From Lysobacter sp. A03 (lineage in GTDB: Bacteria; Pseudomonadota; Gammaproteobacteria; Xanthomonadales; Xanthomonadaceae), in contig NZ_JXSS01000002.1 of assembly GCF_000855665.1 (NCBI RefSeq), forward strand, positions 1 through 64,000: a stretch of DNA of 64,000 bases, written 5' to 3'. Below are positions 52,159 to 62,199 of the stretch, one piece after another (the stretch's first letter is position 1; each line of letters opens with the position of its first letter). The notes under the pieces are model-generated. The model searched no databases, was not told the DNA's origin, and worked only from the letters and a program-made list of their open reading frames with translations. The translations under genes and the position numbers were made by a program.

Positions 52159-52235
52159 TGCGGGGTGGAGCAGTCTGGCAGCTCGTCGGGCTCATAACCC
52201 GAAGGTCGCAGGTTCAAATCCTGCCCCCGCTACCA
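52159..52235 (+). tRNA. Initiator tRNA-fMet (anticodon CAT)
   Basis: 77-base tRNA with initiator hallmarks: no Watson-Crick pair at 1-72 (T against T), three G-C pairs at the base of the anticodon stem (GGG/CCC), and CAT at 52193-52195. The T arm is GGTTCAAATC and CCA is encoded (52233-52235). Its place ahead of rimP-nusA matches metY of E. coli. Confidence 0.95.
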
Positions 52236-52284
52236 GCTTCAGATCAGATCGCCAAGTCAACGGCGTTCCACGGTCCGGCCTCCA

Positions 52285-52347
52285 TACGGAGTCCGCTCCG
52301 TAAGGGTCGAAGCCTGGGCTTGGTGACACGCTCTGCTCGCGTGTCGC
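52285..52347 (+). promoter_or_regulatory. Two hairpins in the rimP-operon leader
   Basis: Hairpin A is TACGGAG (52285-52291) with CTCCGTA (52296-52302) and loop TCCG. Hairpin B is GTGACACGC (52323-52331) with GCGTGTCGC (52339-52347) and a 7-base loop, including one G-T pair. Both lie between tRNA-fMet and the intrinsic terminator at 52368-52399. They may take part in processing or control of readthrough into rimP-nusA. Confidence 0.45.
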
Positions 52348-52367
52348 ACCGACATCCAGGTGTTTGG

Positions 52368-52399
52368 ACAAGGGGCCCATTGGGTCCTTTGTTGTTTTT
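52368..52399 (+). terminator. Intrinsic terminator between tRNA-fMet and rimP
   Basis: An 11-bp stem (52368-52378 with 52382-52392, including two G-T pairs) around an ATT loop, followed by TGTTTTT. It would end the tRNA transcript. Readthrough would feed rimP-nusA-infB, which has no other clear promoter, so it may act as an attenuator. Confidence 0.72.
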
Positions 52400-52456
52400 G
52401 CTGGAATGGTTTGCAGATATCCACGTGCCACTCGCCATCGCAGGAGTCAGCCACGC

Positions 52457-53071
52457 GTGACGGACAAAGCCGCCGAAATCAGCCGCCTTCTCGCCCCCAC
52501 TGTGTCTTCGTTGGGAGTCGAGTTGCTTGGCATCGAGTACCTCCCGTCACCGGGCGGTGCGGTGGTGCGGCTGTACATCGACGTGCCGGCCGACGAGGCT
52601 GATCCAGCTGAGACTGGCAATGGTGACGAACTGCCGCGCTCGGTATCGATCGAGGACTGCGAGGCGGTGAGCCGCGAGGTCTCCGCCCAGCTTGACGTGG
52701 AGGACCCGATTTCCGGCAACTACACCCTCGAGGTGTCATCGCCCGGACTGGATCGGCCGCTTTTCAGTCAGGAGCAGTTCTCCCGGTTCATCGGCGAGAC
52801 CGCCAAAGTCACCCTGCGACTGCCGATCGACGGACGCCGCCGACTCACCGGCGTGATAGCCCGGGTCGACGATGAGGGCGTATCGTTCCTCGTGGATGGC
52901 GCCGAGTTCGCGGTCGCCGCAGACAATATCGACAAGGCGCGCCTGGTTCCCGACTGGGCCGCGCTGGGCCTGGCACCAAGCAAGCCCGGTGCGAAGCCGG
53001 GTGCTCGAAAGAATCCAACCGGAAAATCAACCAACAAGCCCGCGGCGGACGAACCGCCTGAGGCGGAGTGA
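52457..53071 (+). CDS. rimP: Ribosome maturation factor RimP
   Basis: Needed for 30S subunit assembly. The N-terminal domain has [13 protein letters not shown] and VRLYID, the centre has [18 protein letters not shown] and [14 protein letters not shown], and the C-terminal SH3-like domain follows. A Lys/Pro-rich tail of about 30 residues after [10 protein letters not shown] is unusual. I chose the GTG at 52457 (AGGAG 10 bases upstream). The frame upstream runs through the terminator region. 204 residues. Confidence 0.93.
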   Translation: MTDKAAEISRLLAPTVSSLGVELLGIEYLPSPGGAVVRLYIDVPADEADPAETGNGDELPRSVSIEDCEAVSREVSAQLDVEDPISGNYTLEVSSPGLDRPLFSQEQFSRFIGETAKVTLRLPIDGRRRLTGVIARVDDEGVSFLVDGAEFAVAADNIDKARLVPDWAALGLAPSKPGAKPGARKNPTGKSTNKPAADEPPEAE

Positions 53072-53075
53072 CGAG

Positions 53076-54566
53076 ATGAGCAAGGAACTGTTGCTGGTCG
53101 TGGACGCGGTCGCCCATGAAAAGGGCGTGCCGGAGTCGGTGATCCTCGATGCCATCGAGGCGGCGCTCGCGTCCGCAGCGAAGAAGCGCTACCTCGATGA
53201 AGACGTGCTGGTCCGGGTCAAGATCAACCCGGAAGACGGCAGTTACGAGACCTTCCGGCGGATGGAAGTGGTCGCCGATGACGTCGTCATGGAATCGCCC
53301 GACCGCCAGATCCGCCTGATGGATGCCGTTGACGAGGTCGAAGGCGTCGAGGTGGGTGACTACATCGACGAGCAGATCGACAATCCGGAGTTCGGGCGCA
53401 TCGCAGCGCAGGCCGCCAAGCAGGTCATCGTGCAGCGTGTGCGCGAGGCCGAGCGCGCGCAGGTGATTGATGCCTGGAAGGATCGCGTCGGCGAGCTGGT
53501 GACCGGTATCGTAAAGCGGGTCGAGCGCGGCAACATCTACGTCGACCTGGGCGGCAACGCCGAGGCGATCATCACCAAGGACAAGGGCATTCCCCGCGAT
53601 GTCCTGCGTGCCGGCGACCGTGTGCGCGGTTACCTCTACGACGTGCGCAGCGAGCCGCGCGGGCCGCAGTTGTTCATCAGCCGCGCCGCGCCCGAGTTCA
53701 TGATGGAACTGTTCAAGCTCGAGGTTCCCGAGGTCGGTCAGGGCCTGGTGTCGATCATGGGCTGTGCCCGCGATCCGGGCGACCGCGCGAAGATCGCGGT
53801 GCTCGCCCACGACAACCGTACCGATCCGATCGGTGCCTGCATCGGCATGCGTGGTTCACGCGTGCAGGCGGTCACCAACGAGCTCAATGGCGAGCGCGTG
53901 GATATCGTGCTGTGGTCCGACAATCCGGCCCAGTTCGTGATCAACGCAATGGCGCCCGCCGAGGTCCAGTCGATCATTGTCGACGAGGACAAGCACTCCA
54001 TGGACCTGGCCGTTGCCGAAGACCGGCTGGCCCAGGCAATCGGCAAGGGTGGGCAGAACGTGCGACTTGCCAGTCGCCTGTCGGGCTGGCAGCTCAACGT
54101 GATGACCCAGGATCAGGTCACCGAGAAGTCGGAGGCGGAGCAGTCCACAGCCCGCCAGCTGTTCCAGGAGAAGCTCGAGGTCGACGAGGAAATCGCATCG
54201 ATCCTTGTCGCGGAAGGCTTCAGCACGGTCGAGGAGATCGCCTACGTCCCGGTCGGCGAGTTGCTGGCGGTCGAAGGCTTCGACGAGGACATTGTCGAGG
54301 AACTGCGAACCCGCGCCCGCGATGCGCTGCTTGATGACGCGCTCGCCGCCGAAGAGGCGGTGGAGGACGACGGCGCGCCTTCCCAGGACCTGCTTACGCT
54401 GGAGGGCATGGACGAAGATCTCGCGCTGGTCCTCGCCGCGAGGGGCATCGTTACCAGGGACGATCTGGCCGACCTTGCCACTGACGAGCTTGCCGACGTG
54501 GAAGGCCTGGACGAGGCACGCGCCTCCGCATTGATCATGGAAGCACGCAAACACTGGTTCGAGTAA
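53076..54566 (+). CDS. nusA: Transcription termination/antitermination factor NusA
   Basis: Binds RNA polymerase and controls pausing, termination and antitermination. It has an N-terminal polymerase-binding domain (about 1-125), an S1 domain (about 135-200), two KH domains (about 230-345, with IGMRGSRVQAV and AIGKGGQNVRLA), and two acidic C-terminal helix-hairpin repeats (about 360-496), as in gammaproteobacterial NusA. The ATG at 53076 (MSKELLLVVDAVAHEKG) is 4 bases after rimP. 496 residues. In E. coli NusA autoregulates this operon. Confidence 0.97.
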   Translation: MSKELLLVVDAVAHEKGVPESVILDAIEAALASAAKKRYLDEDVLVRVKINPEDGSYETFRRMEVVADDVVMESPDRQIRLMDAVDEVEGVEVGDYIDEQIDNPEFGRIAAQAAKQVIVQRVREAERAQVIDAWKDRVGELVTGIVKRVERGNIYVDLGGNAEAIITKDKGIPRDVLRAGDRVRGYLYDVRSEPRGPQLFISRAAPEFMMELFKLEVPEVGQGLVSIMGCARDPGDRAKIAVLAHDNRTDPIGACIGMRGSRVQAVTNELNGERVDIVLWSDNPAQFVINAMAPAEVQSIIVDEDKHSMDLAVAEDRLAQAIGKGGQNVRLASRLSGWQLNVMTQDQVTEKSEAEQSTARQLFQEKLEVDEEIASILVAEGFSTVEEIAYVPVGELLAVEGFDEDIVEELRTRARDALLDDALAAEEAVEDDGAPSQDLLTLEGMDEDLALVLAARGIVTRDDLADLATDELADVEGLDEARASALIMEARKHWFE

Positions 54567-54580
54567 AGCGGCGAGGTTTT

Positions 54581-54612
54581 TGACCGGGTTCGAGCAACCC
54601 AGCCGCTACAAT
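54581..54612 (+). promoter_or_regulatory. Possible internal promoter for infB
   Basis: TTGACC (54581-54586) and TACAAT (54607-54612) lie in the nusA-infB gap, but the 20-bp spacer is longer than optimal. A weak internal promoter is possible. Confidence 0.3.
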
Positions 54613-54661
54613 GCATCATCACGCACGGGCACTGGTCCGTGCCACAGGACACGGAAACCGA

Positions 54662-57229
54662 ATGTCGCAGCAAACCACCATCCGCAAGTTGGCCCAACTG
54701 GTGAATACGCCGGTCGAGAAGTTGCTGGAGCAGTTGGCCGAGGCCGGCATGCCGTTCAGTGGCCCGGACCAGGCCGTAACCAGTACCGAGAAGGTCAAAT
54801 TGCTCGGGTTCCTGCGTCGCACCCATGGCAAGCCGGAATCCGCGGACGCCAAGGGCGAGGCCCCGAAAAAGATCACCCTCAACCGCAGTCGCCGGCAGGA
54901 ATTGACCGTCGGTGGTGGCAAGAGCCGGTCGACGGTTGACGTCGTCGTGCGCAAGAAGGTCACCGTGGTCCGGCCCGATGCCGGCGTGGTGGATCCGACC
55001 GATGAGCGCGCCGAGATCCTGCGCAAGCTGGAGGAGTCGCGCCAGCGCAACCTGGCCGAGCAGAAGGCACTGGCCGAAGCCGATCAGCGCCGCGCTGAAG
55101 AGGCCGAGCAGGCCAAGCGCGACGCCGAAGAAGCCGAGCGCCGCAAGATCGAAGAAGCCAAGGCGGCCGAAGCGGCGCCGGTTGTTGCTGCGCCAGATGA
55201 GATTCCGGAGCCGGCGCCAACACATGGCCACGGACACCCCAAGCCGCCGGCACGCGGCGATGACCGGCCGGCAGCGCCCCGCAAGGGTCGTGGTGCGGCC
55301 GCTCCGGCCGGCCGTGACGATGATCGCGGCGGCAAGCGCTTCGCCGGCCAGATGCACCTGAGTGCATCCGATCGCGCGCGCCGCTCGACCAATACCCGTG
55401 GCCGCGCCAAGCCGCGCCGTCAGAGCGACCAGAGCCGTACCGGAACGGGCTTCACCCGGCCGACCGCGCCGATCGTGCGCGACGTCGCCATTGGCGAGAC
55501 CATCACGGTTGCCGATCTGGCGCAGAAGATGTCGCTGAAGGGCGGCGAAGTGGTCAAGGCGTTGTTCAAGATGGGCGTCATGGCCACCATCACCCAGAGC
55601 ATCGACCATGACACAGCTGCGCTGGTGACCGAGGAGCTGGGCCACAACGTGGTCCGTGCCGACGCCGCTGACGTGGAGAACGTCCTGCTGGCCCACGTCG
55701 AGAACACCGACGGCGAGCAGACGTCGCGTCCGCCGGTCGTGACCATCATGGGTCACGTCGACCACGGCAAGACCTCGCTGCTGGACTACATCCGGCGCAC
55801 CAAGATCGCCACCGGCGAAGCGGGTGGAATCACCCAGCACATCGGTGCGTACCACGTGGAAACCGACAAGGGCATCATCAGCTTCCTGGATACCCCGGGC
55901 CACGCGGCGTTCTCGTCGATGCGCTCGCGCGGTGCCAAGCTGACCGACATCATCGTGCTCGTGGTTGCCGCAGACGACGGCGTCAAGCCGCAGACGGTCG
56001 AGGCGGTGCAGCACGCGAAGGCCGCCGGCGTCCCGTTGATCGTGGCGATCAACAAGGTCGACAAGTCCGAAGCCGACCCGCTGCGGGTCAAGAATGAGCT
56101 GCTCGAGCACGAGGTGGTCGCCGAAGAGTTCGGTGGTGACACCCAGTTTGTCGAGCTATCGGCCAAGACCGGACAGAACATCGATGGCCTGCTGGACGCG
56201 ATCACGCTGCAGGCCGAGTTCCTCGAGCTGTCGGCGGTCGCCGATGGCCGCGCCAGCGGCGTCGTCATCGAGTCCGCGCTCGACAAGGGCCGCGGCGCCG
56301 TGGCTACGGTGTTGGTGCAGCAGGGTGAGCTCAAGAAGGGCGACTACCTGGTCTGCGGCGTCCAATATGGCCGCGTACGGGCGCTCTTCAACGAGGCAGG
56401 TGAGCAGGTCGACTCCGCTGGGCCGTCCATTCCGGTACAGGTGCTGGGCCTGTCCGGGGTGCCCGATGCCGGTGACGATTTCGTCGTGGTCGAGGACGAG
56501 CGCCTGGCCAAGGATGTTGCCGGTCAGCGTGACGCGCAGCGCCGCGAATCGCGTCTGGTCGCCCAGAGCGGCAACCGGATGGAAGACATCATGGCGCAGA
56601 TCGGTCAGGGTGATCAGCTCAGCCTGCCCTTGATCATCAAGGCGGACGTGCAGGGTTCGGTGCAGGCACTGACCGAGGCGCTGACCGCGTTGTCCACCAG
56701 CGACATCCGCATCAATGTGATCGGCTCCGGGGTTGGTGGTATCAACGAGTCCGACGCGCAGCTGGCCTCTACCTCCAAGGCCACCATCATCGGCTTCAAC
56801 GTCCGCGCCGATGCCTCCGCGCGCAAGGTCATCGAGACCAACGGCGTGGACCTGCGCTACTTCTCGATCATCTATGACGTGATCGATCAGGTGAAGCAGG
56901 TCGCCTCCGGCATCCTGGGAGTGGAGATCCGAGAGGAGATCATCGGCAACGCCGAGGTCCGCGATGTCTTCCGCAGCTCCAAGTTCGGCGCGGTTGCCGG
57001 CTGCATGGTGGTGGAGGGCGTGGTCAAGCGGACCAAGCCGATCCGCGTCCTGCGCGACAGCGTGGTCATCTTCGAAGGCGAGCTGGAATCCCTGCGCCGC
57101 TTCAAGGAGAACGTCGACGAGGTCCGCGTCAACACCGAGTGCGGCATCGGCGTGAAGCAGTACAACGACGTCCAGGTCGGCGATGTCATCGAGTGCTTCG
57201 AGCGCATCGAAGTCCAGCGCACGCTGTAA
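54662..57229 (+). CDS. infB: Translation initiation factor IF-2
   Basis: GTPase that places fMet-tRNA on the 30S subunit. It has the N-terminal IF2_N domain ([21 protein letters not shown]), a long charged Ala/Glu/Arg-rich linker (about 105-265), and a second IF2_N-like domain (about 275-340). The G domain follows, with GHVDHGKT (about 364), DTPGHAAF (about 410) and NKVDK (about 464), then domains that bind the fMet-tRNA. 855 residues. The ATG at 54662 (MSQQTTIRK) gives the family N-terminus. Confidence 0.97.
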   Translation: MSQQTTIRKLAQLVNTPVEKLLEQLAEAGMPFSGPDQAVTSTEKVKLLGFLRRTHGKPESADAKGEAPKKITLNRSRRQELTVGGGKSRSTVDVVVRKKVTVVRPDAGVVDPTDERAEILRKLEESRQRNLAEQKALAEADQRRAEEAEQAKRDAEEAERRKIEEAKAAEAAPVVAAPDEIPEPAPTHGHGHPKPPARGDDRPAAPRKGRGAAAPAGRDDDRGGKRFAGQMHLSASDRARRSTNTRGRAKPRRQSDQSRTGTGFTRPTAPIVRDVAIGETITVADLAQKMSLKGGEVVKALFKMGVMATITQSIDHDTAALVTEELGHNVVRADAADVENVLLAHVENTDGEQTSRPPVVTIMGHVDHGKTSLLDYIRRTKIATGEAGGITQHIGAYHVETDKGIISFLDTPGHAAFSSMRSRGAKLTDIIVLVVAADDGVKPQTVEAVQHAKAAGVPLIVAINKVDKSEADPLRVKNELLEHEVVAEEFGGDTQFVELSAKTGQNIDGLLDAITLQAEFLELSAVADGRASGVVIESALDKGRGAVATVLVQQGELKKGDYLVCGVQYGRVRALFNEAGEQVDSAGPSIPVQVLGLSGVPDAGDDFVVVEDERLAKDVAGQRDAQRRESRLVAQSGNRMEDIMAQIGQGDQLSLPLIIKADVQGSVQALTEALTALSTSDIRINVIGSGVGGINESDAQLASTSKATIIGFNVRADASARKVIETNGVDLRYFSIIYDVIDQVKQVASGILGVEIREEIIGNAEVRDVFRSSKFGAVAGCMVVEGVVKRTKPIRVLRDSVVIFEGELESLRRFKENVDEVRVNTECGIGVKQYNDVQVGDVIECFERIEVQRTL

Positions 57230-57233
57230 TGCG

Positions 57234-57608
57234 ATGAAGACTTTTCATCGCTCCGACCGTGTTTCCGCCCAGCTCCGACGTGAGCTGGGCACCCTGGTGC
57301 ATGCGGCGGTTCGCGAGCACGGCCTGCCTTCGGTGAGTGTGTCCGATGTCGAGGTCACCCGTGACCTTGCCCATGCCAAGGTCTTCGTCACCGCGTTGCA
57401 GGCCGAGCGCTCCGATGAAGCCATGGCCGGGCTGAGGGAACTGGTCAAGCCCCTGCGCTACGAGCTGGGTCGGGCGATGAAGTTGCGCCACGTACCCGAG
57501 CTGCATTTCCATTACGACGACTCGGTCGACCGGGGCGAGCGCATCGACACCTTGCTGCGTGAAAACCCGCCGCTGGCCACCGATGACGGGGACGATCCGC
57601 AGGAATGA
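57234..57608 (+). CDS. rbfA: Ribosome-binding factor A
   Basis: KH-fold factor for late 30S maturation. 124 residues with [33 protein letters not shown] and [16 protein letters not shown]. The ATG at 57234 is 4 bases after the infB stop. The stop overlaps truB (ATGA). Confidence 0.95.
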   Translation: MKTFHRSDRVSAQLRRELGTLVHAAVREHGLPSVSVSDVEVTRDLAHAKVFVTALQAERSDEAMAGLRELVKPLRYELGRAMKLRHVPELHFHYDDSVDRGERIDTLLRENPPLATDDGDDPQE

Positions 57609-58561
57609 CCGCCGCCGCGGGAAAACGTCCCCGTACCCGGTTTCGATCCCGGGATGGCGGGTTGTTGCTGGACAAGCCTGCGGGCCTGAGTTCCAACCAG
57701 GCGATGCAGCGTGCCCGCCACATCTTTCGTGCGCGCAAGGCGGGTCATACCGGAAGCCTTGACCCCCTCGCGACAGGCTTGTTGCCGATCTGCTTTGGCG
57801 AGGCGACCAAGATCGCCGGGCTGCTGCTCGGCGCCGACAAGGCCTACCTGGCCACCGCAGTGCTGGGAATCAGCACCGATACCGATGATGCAGACGGCGC
57901 AACACTGCGTGAGCGCGTCGTCCCGCCACTGGACGATGCGGATATCCAGGCCGCGCTGACACCACTGCGCGGCGAGATCCAGCAGCGTGCCCCGATCTAT
58001 TCCGCGCTCAAGCAGGGCGGCGAACCCCTTTATGCCAAGGCCCGCCGGGGCGAAGCGATCGAGGCGCCGGTGCGCAAGGTCATCGTGCATTCGCTGGAAC
58101 TGCTGGCGCGCGACGCTGAGCGCCTTCAGCTTGGCGTTGAGTGCGGATCCGGTACCTACGTCCGCAGCCTGGTGCGTGACCTGGGCGAGTCGTTGGGCTG
58201 CGGTGCGCATGTCGAACAGCTTCGGCGCACCTGGGTCGATCCTTTCCGGCAACCGCGGATGTTTACCCTGGAGGCGCTGGAGGCGCTCGCGAAGCAGGGT
58301 GAGGCGGTCCTGGATGCCGCACTGCTGCCCGTTGAGGCAGGTCTGGCTGACTTTACCCGGGTGGACCTGGACGAAGCCCAGGCCCGCACCCTTGGCTACG
58401 GGCAGGCGGTGCAACCTGAGGCGAAGCCGAAGGATGGTGCAGGCACCACGGTCGCGGTCCACGATCATGACGGCCGTGTGCTCGGCATCGGGCGCATCGA
58501 CGATGCCGGTTGGATCCATCCGCAGCGCCTGTTCGCCTGGGCGACCGCCCCGCAACCCTGA
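57605..58561 (+). CDS. truB: tRNA pseudouridine(55) synthase TruB
   Basis: Makes pseudouridine 55 in the T loop of all elongator tRNAs. The catalytic aspartate D53 is in [14 protein letters not shown]. Other blocks are [20 protein letters not shown] and [16 protein letters not shown]. 318 residues, with a C-terminal TruB-C domain. Overlaps rbfA by 4 bases. Confidence 0.96.
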   Translation: MTAAAGKRPRTRFRSRDGGLLLDKPAGLSSNQAMQRARHIFRARKAGHTGSLDPLATGLLPICFGEATKIAGLLLGADKAYLATAVLGISTDTDDADGATLRERVVPPLDDADIQAALTPLRGEIQQRAPIYSALKQGGEPLYAKARRGEAIEAPVRKVIVHSLELLARDAERLQLGVECGSGTYVRSLVRDLGESLGCGAHVEQLRRTWVDPFRQPRMFTLEALEALAKQGEAVLDAALLPVEAGLADFTRVDLDEAQARTLGYGQAVQPEAKPKDGAGTTVAVHDHDGRVLGIGRIDDAGWIHPQRLFAWATAPQP

Positions 58562-58577
58562 AATCCTTCCCCGCGCC

Positions 58578-58606
58578 TTGTTGTCACCTGGGCGGGAGGC
58601 TACAAT
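58578..58606 (+). promoter_or_regulatory. Sigma-70 promoter of rpsO(-pnp)
   Basis: TTGTTG (58578-58583), a 17-bp spacer and TACAAT (58601-58606) right after truB. It would give a leader of about 125 bases before rpsO, in line with the separate rpsO promoter known in E. coli. Confidence 0.65.
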
Positions 58607-58675
58607 TCGCCTTGCCTTTGACAGGCATCCTTCGTTTCAACAATTTCCTACCATCCAGCGGCGGACCATTGTGGT

Positions 58676-58705
58676 GCGCCGGCACTTTTTTCCAGTGCCG
58701 GGCGC
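58676..58705 (+). promoter_or_regulatory. Hairpin in the rpsO leader
   Basis: CCGGCACT (58679-58686) pairs with AGTGCCGG (58694-58701) around a T-rich loop, extended by GCG/CGC across a bulged G. It ends 33 bases before the rpsO ATG. In E. coli, S15 represses its own mRNA through a structured leader. Whether this hairpin serves that role is inference. Confidence 0.4.
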
Positions 58706-58738
58706 GTTCTGCGGGTCGCGCGTCTACGAGGCAACAAG

Positions 58739-58999
58739 ATGTCCATTGATACCCAGAAAGTCATTGAAGAGAACAAGCGCGGCGAGAATGACACCGGCTC
58801 GCCGGAAGTCCAGGTCGCCCTGCTGACCGCACGCATCGAGATGCTCCAGGGCCACTTCAAGGAGCACAAACAGGACCACCACAGCCGTCGTGGCCTGCTG
58901 ATGATGGTGAACCGCCGTCGCAGCCTGCTTGACTATCTGCACCGCAAGGATGTGGCTCGTTACAAGGCATTGATCGCGAAGCTCGGCCTTCGTCGCTAA
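58739..58999 (+). CDS. rpsO: 30S ribosomal protein S15
   Basis: Primary 16S rRNA-binding protein, 86 residues. Signatures are [31 protein letters not shown] and RRRSLLDYL. Normal length. Confidence 0.98.
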   Translation: MSIDTQKVIEENKRGENDTGSPEVQVALLTARIEMLQGHFKEHKQDHHSRRGLLMMVNRRRSLLDYLHRKDVARYKALIAKLGLRR

Positions 59000-59007
59000 A
59001 CTTTTCC

Positions 59008-59035
59008 CATCGCGGCGCTTACGGGCGCCGCGATG
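59008..59035 (+). terminator. Hairpin after rpsO
   Basis: A perfect 11-bp stem (59008-59018 with 59025-59035) with a TTACGG loop lies 9 bases after the rpsO stop. It is followed by CGTTTCC, a poor U-tract, so it probably terminates only part of the rpsO transcripts and also protects the mRNA 3' end. A smaller 6-bp hairpin (59075-59091) lies further on in the pnp leader. Confidence 0.55.
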
Positions 59036-59146
59036 CGTTTCCGCGGTCGGAAGGCCGTGGTAGAACCAGCAACAGGTCGCAGCCGGCGACCGCCCGGGCA
59101 ACCCCCGGCCAACGCCTGACCGCAACCGCACCGATAGGAATTCAAC

Positions 59147-61255
59147 GTGTCAAAAATTACCAAGACCTTCCAGTACGGCAAACACCAGGTCTCCCTGGAG
59201 ACCGGTGAGATCGCCCGCCAGGCCGGCGGCGCAGTAATCGTCCGCGTTGAAGACACCGTGCTGCTGGTCAGCGCGGTTGCCAACAAGACCGCGCGCGAGG
59301 GCCAGGATTTCTTCCCCCTGACCGTCGACTATCAGGAAAAGTTCTACGCCGGCGGCCGCATTCCCGGTGGCTTCTTCAAGCGCGAAGGCCGCCAGACCGA
59401 GAAGGAGACGCTGATCTCCCGACTGATCGACCGTCCGATCCGCCCGCTGTTCCCCGATGGCTTCCGCAACGAGGTCCAGATCATCGCCACGGTGATGTCG
59501 CTGAACCCCGAGATCGACGGTGACATTCCCGCCCTGATCGGTGCCTCCGCCGCGCTGGCTCTGTCGGGTGCGCCGTTTGACGGCCCGATCGCAGCCGCCA
59601 AGGTCGGCTACAAGGACGGCGAGTACCTGCTCAACCCGACGGTGTCCGAGCTGGAAGAATCCAAGCTTGAGCTGGTCGTGGCCGGTACTGCCGACGCGGT
59701 ACTGATGGTCGAGTCGGAAGCCGATGTACTGTCCGAAGACGTCATGCTGGGCGCGGTGATGTTTGGTCACCAGCAGATGCAGGTCGCGATCAACGCCATC
59801 AACGAGTTGGTTGCCGAAGCCGGCAAGCCCAAGTGGACCTGGTCCGCGCCGGCCGCCGACGAATCGCTCGTCTCCGCGCTGAAGTCCGCGCTGGGTGATC
59901 GTCTGACACAGGCGTTTGCGGTGAGCGACAAGCTCGAGCGCAAGGACGCCATCTCGGCCCTGAAGAAGGACGTGCTGGCCTCGATGGCCGAGCAGATGGA
60001 AACCAACGGCTGGACCAGCGGCGACGTGTCCAAGCAGTTCTCGCAGCTGGAATACAGCACCCTGCGTGGGACCGTGCTCAGCACCAAGGTGCGTATCGAT
60101 GGCCGTGCCCCCGATGCAGTGCGCGGGATCAGCTCCAAGGTCAGCATCCTGCCGCGTGTGCACGGCTCGGCGCTGTTCACCCGTGGCGAGACCCAGGCGA
60201 TCGTCGCGGTCACCCTGGGCACCGCGCGCGATGGCCAGGTCATCGATGCCGTTGGCGGCGAGTACAAGGACCACTTCCTGTTCCACTACAACTTCCCTCC
60301 CTACTCGGTCGGCGAAGCGGGCCGGATGATGGGTCCGAAGCGTCGCGAGATCGGCCACGGCCGCCTCGCCAAGCGCGGCGTACTGGCAGTGATGCCGACA
60401 ATGGAAGCCTTCCCGTACACCATCCGCGTGGTCTCGGAGATCACCGAGTCCAACGGTTCCTCCTCGATGGCGTCGGTCTGCGGCAGCTCGCTGGCGCTGA
60501 TGGATGCCGGCGTGCCGATCAAGGCACCGGTGGCGGGCATCGCGATGGGCCTGGTCAAGGAAGGCAACGACTACGTCGTGCTGTCCGACATCCTCGGCGA
60601 CGAAGATCACCTGGGCGACATGGACTTCAAGGTCGCCGGTACCAGCGAAGGCATCTCGGCCCTGCAGATGGACATCAAGATCCAGGGCATCACCGAGGAG
60701 ATCATGAAGACCGCGCTGCAGCAGGCCAAGGCAGGTCGCCTGCATATCCTGGGCGAGATGGCTAACGCGATGACCAGCCCGCGTGGCGAGCTGAGCGAGT
60801 TCGCACCGCGCCTGATCACCATCAAGATCCACCCCGACAAGATCCGTGAAGTGATCGGCAAGGGCGGCTCTGTGATCCAGGCCATCACCAAGGAAACCGG
60901 CACCCAGATCGATATCCAGGACGACGGCACGATCACGATTGCCTCGGTCAATGCGATCGCCGGCCAGGCTGCCAAGGACCGGATCGAGCAGATCACCTCC
61001 GACGTCGAGCCGGGCCGGATCTACGAAGGCAAGGTCGCCAAGATCATGGACTTTGGTGCGTTCGTGACGATCTCCCCGGGGAAGGACGGTCTGGTCCACG
61101 TGTCGCAGATCTCCAACGACCGTGTCGAGAAGGTCAGCGACGTGCTCAAGGAAGGCGACATGGTCAAGGTGAAGGTGCTGGAAGTCGACAAGCAGGGCCG
61201 CATCCGCCTGTCGATGAAGGCCGTGGACGAAGGCGAGGGTACGCCGGCGGAGTAA
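59147..61255 (+). CDS. pnp: Polyribonucleotide nucleotidyltransferase (PNPase)
   Basis: Phosphorolytic 3'-5' exoribonuclease of the RNA degradosome. It has two RNase PH domains separated by an alpha-helical domain, a KH domain (about 553-612, with [11 protein letters not shown]) and an S1 domain (about 620-690, with [19 protein letters not shown]). 702 residues. The GTG start at 59147 has an AGGA site 8 bases upstream. The 147-base rpsO-pnp gap carries stem-loops. In E. coli, PNPase autoregulates through RNase III cleavage of its leader. Confidence 0.97.
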   Translation: MSKITKTFQYGKHQVSLETGEIARQAGGAVIVRVEDTVLLVSAVANKTAREGQDFFPLTVDYQEKFYAGGRIPGGFFKREGRQTEKETLISRLIDRPIRPLFPDGFRNEVQIIATVMSLNPEIDGDIPALIGASAALALSGAPFDGPIAAAKVGYKDGEYLLNPTVSELEESKLELVVAGTADAVLMVESEADVLSEDVMLGAVMFGHQQMQVAINAINELVAEAGKPKWTWSAPAADESLVSALKSALGDRLTQAFAVSDKLERKDAISALKKDVLASMAEQMETNGWTSGDVSKQFSQLEYSTLRGTVLSTKVRIDGRAPDAVRGISSKVSILPRVHGSALFTRGETQAIVAVTLGTARDGQVIDAVGGEYKDHFLFHYNFPPYSVGEAGRMMGPKRREIGHGRLAKRGVLAVMPTMEAFPYTIRVVSEITESNGSSSMASVCGSSLALMDAGVPIKAPVAGIAMGLVKEGNDYVVLSDILGDEDHLGDMDFKVAGTSEGISALQMDIKIQGITEEIMKTALQQAKAGRLHILGEMANAMTSPRGELSEFAPRLITIKIHPDKIREVIGKGGSVIQAITKETGTQIDIQDDGTITIASVNAIAGQAAKDRIEQITSDVEPGRIYEGKVAKIMDFGAFVTISPGKDGLVHVSQISNDRVEKVSDVLKEGDMVKVKVLEVDKQGRIRLSMKAVDEGEGTPAE

Positions 61256-61282
61256 TCCGCCAGGGCGCCATCATTTGATTGT

Positions 61283-61310
61283 AAAAAAGCGGGCTTCGGC
61301 CCGCTTTTTT
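61283..61310. terminator. Bidirectional intrinsic terminator between pnp and SDR gene
   Basis: GCGGGC (61289-61294) and GCCCGC (61299-61304) around a TTCG tetraloop, flanked by A6 (61283-61288) and T6 (61305-61310). It works in both directions. The last T is also the first base of the reverse-complement stop codon of the SDR gene, so that gene terminates immediately after its stop. Confidence 0.9.
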
Positions 61311-62158
61311 CATGCGCCGGGTTTGGGCCCGCGCCCGGTGAAATGGTCCATCGATGAGTAGACCCGAAACACCCTGTCAGCCAGCACGTCCCACAACGGC
61401 TGCGGCAGTACGCCCCGCAGGGCGCCACTGAGCCACACCGACCAGGGCATCATCAGCCGGGGCTTGCCTCGCTTCATCGCCTTCCACGCACGGTCGACGA
61501 CGTCTTCAGGTTCCATCAGTGGCGTCAGCAGCGGCGCCCGCGCACCGGCGAACATGCCGGTGGTGATATAGCTGGGGATCAGCGTTGTCACGCGCACGTG
61601 GCCGTGTCCGGCGCGCAAGAGTTCCAGGCGCACGGAATCGCTCCAGCCGATCACCGCCCACTTGGACCCGGCATAGACGCTCATCTGCGGCACCGAGAGC
61701 ATCCCCGAGGCGGAGGCCACGTTCAAAATGCGCGCAGGACTCGGATTGGTGATCATCGCAGGCAGGAACTCGCGGGCAATGTGCATCAGGGCCAGCACGT
61801 TGATGTCCATCACCGCCGCAATGTCGCGGGTGTGGTCGTGCTCCCAGAACAGCTTGCTGCGCACGATGCCGGCGTTGTTGACGACCACGTCAGGATTGCC
61901 GACTTCACTGCGCACGCGCGACGCGGCGGTGGTGATGTCGGACAAGGAGGCGACGTCGACGACGTAGGCGTGCACCTGCGTGCCCGGCTTGCCGATAGCG
62001 TCCCGAGTGGCCGCCAGTGCCGGCCCGTCCAGGTCCCACAGCACCACCGCCTTCGCCCCCTCGGTGATCGCACGCTCGGCGTACAGCCGGCCCATGCCCA
62101 TCGCGGCGCCGGTGACCAGGACGATTTTTCCCTCTACTGATTGCATGCCCATCCCCAT
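61310..62158 (-). CDS. Short-chain dehydrogenase/reductase (SDR)
   Basis: Classical SDR of 282 residues. It has the NAD(P)-binding TGAAMGMG (T16-G23), NNAG at 94-97, structural N120, and the catalytic S149 with Y162-x3-K166. The C-terminal 80 residues (MKRGKPRLMMPWSVW...) resemble SDRs acting on lipids or other hydrophobic substrates, but the substrate is unknown. Three in-frame ATGs (62158, 62152, 62146) compete as starts. The one at 62146 (MQSVEGKIVLVTG) is closest to the usual N-terminus. Confidence 0.88.
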   Translation of the reverse strand: MGMGMQSVEGKIVLVTGAAMGMGRLYAERAITEGAKAVVLWDLDGPALAATRDAIGKPGTQVHAYVVDVASLSDITTAASRVRSEVGNPDVVVNNAGIVRSKLFWEHDHTRDIAAVMDINVLALMHIAREFLPAMITNPSPARILNVASASGMLSVPQMSVYAGSKWAVIGWSDSVRLELLRAGHGHVRVTTLIPSYITTGMFAGARAPLLTPLMEPEDVVDRAWKAMKRGKPRLMMPWSVWLSGALRGVLPQPLWDVLADRVFRVYSSMDHFTGRGPKPGA

Positions 62159-62199
62159 CGATTCAGCCGATTGTGCACGAGCGGCGATCAGGTGGCGCT

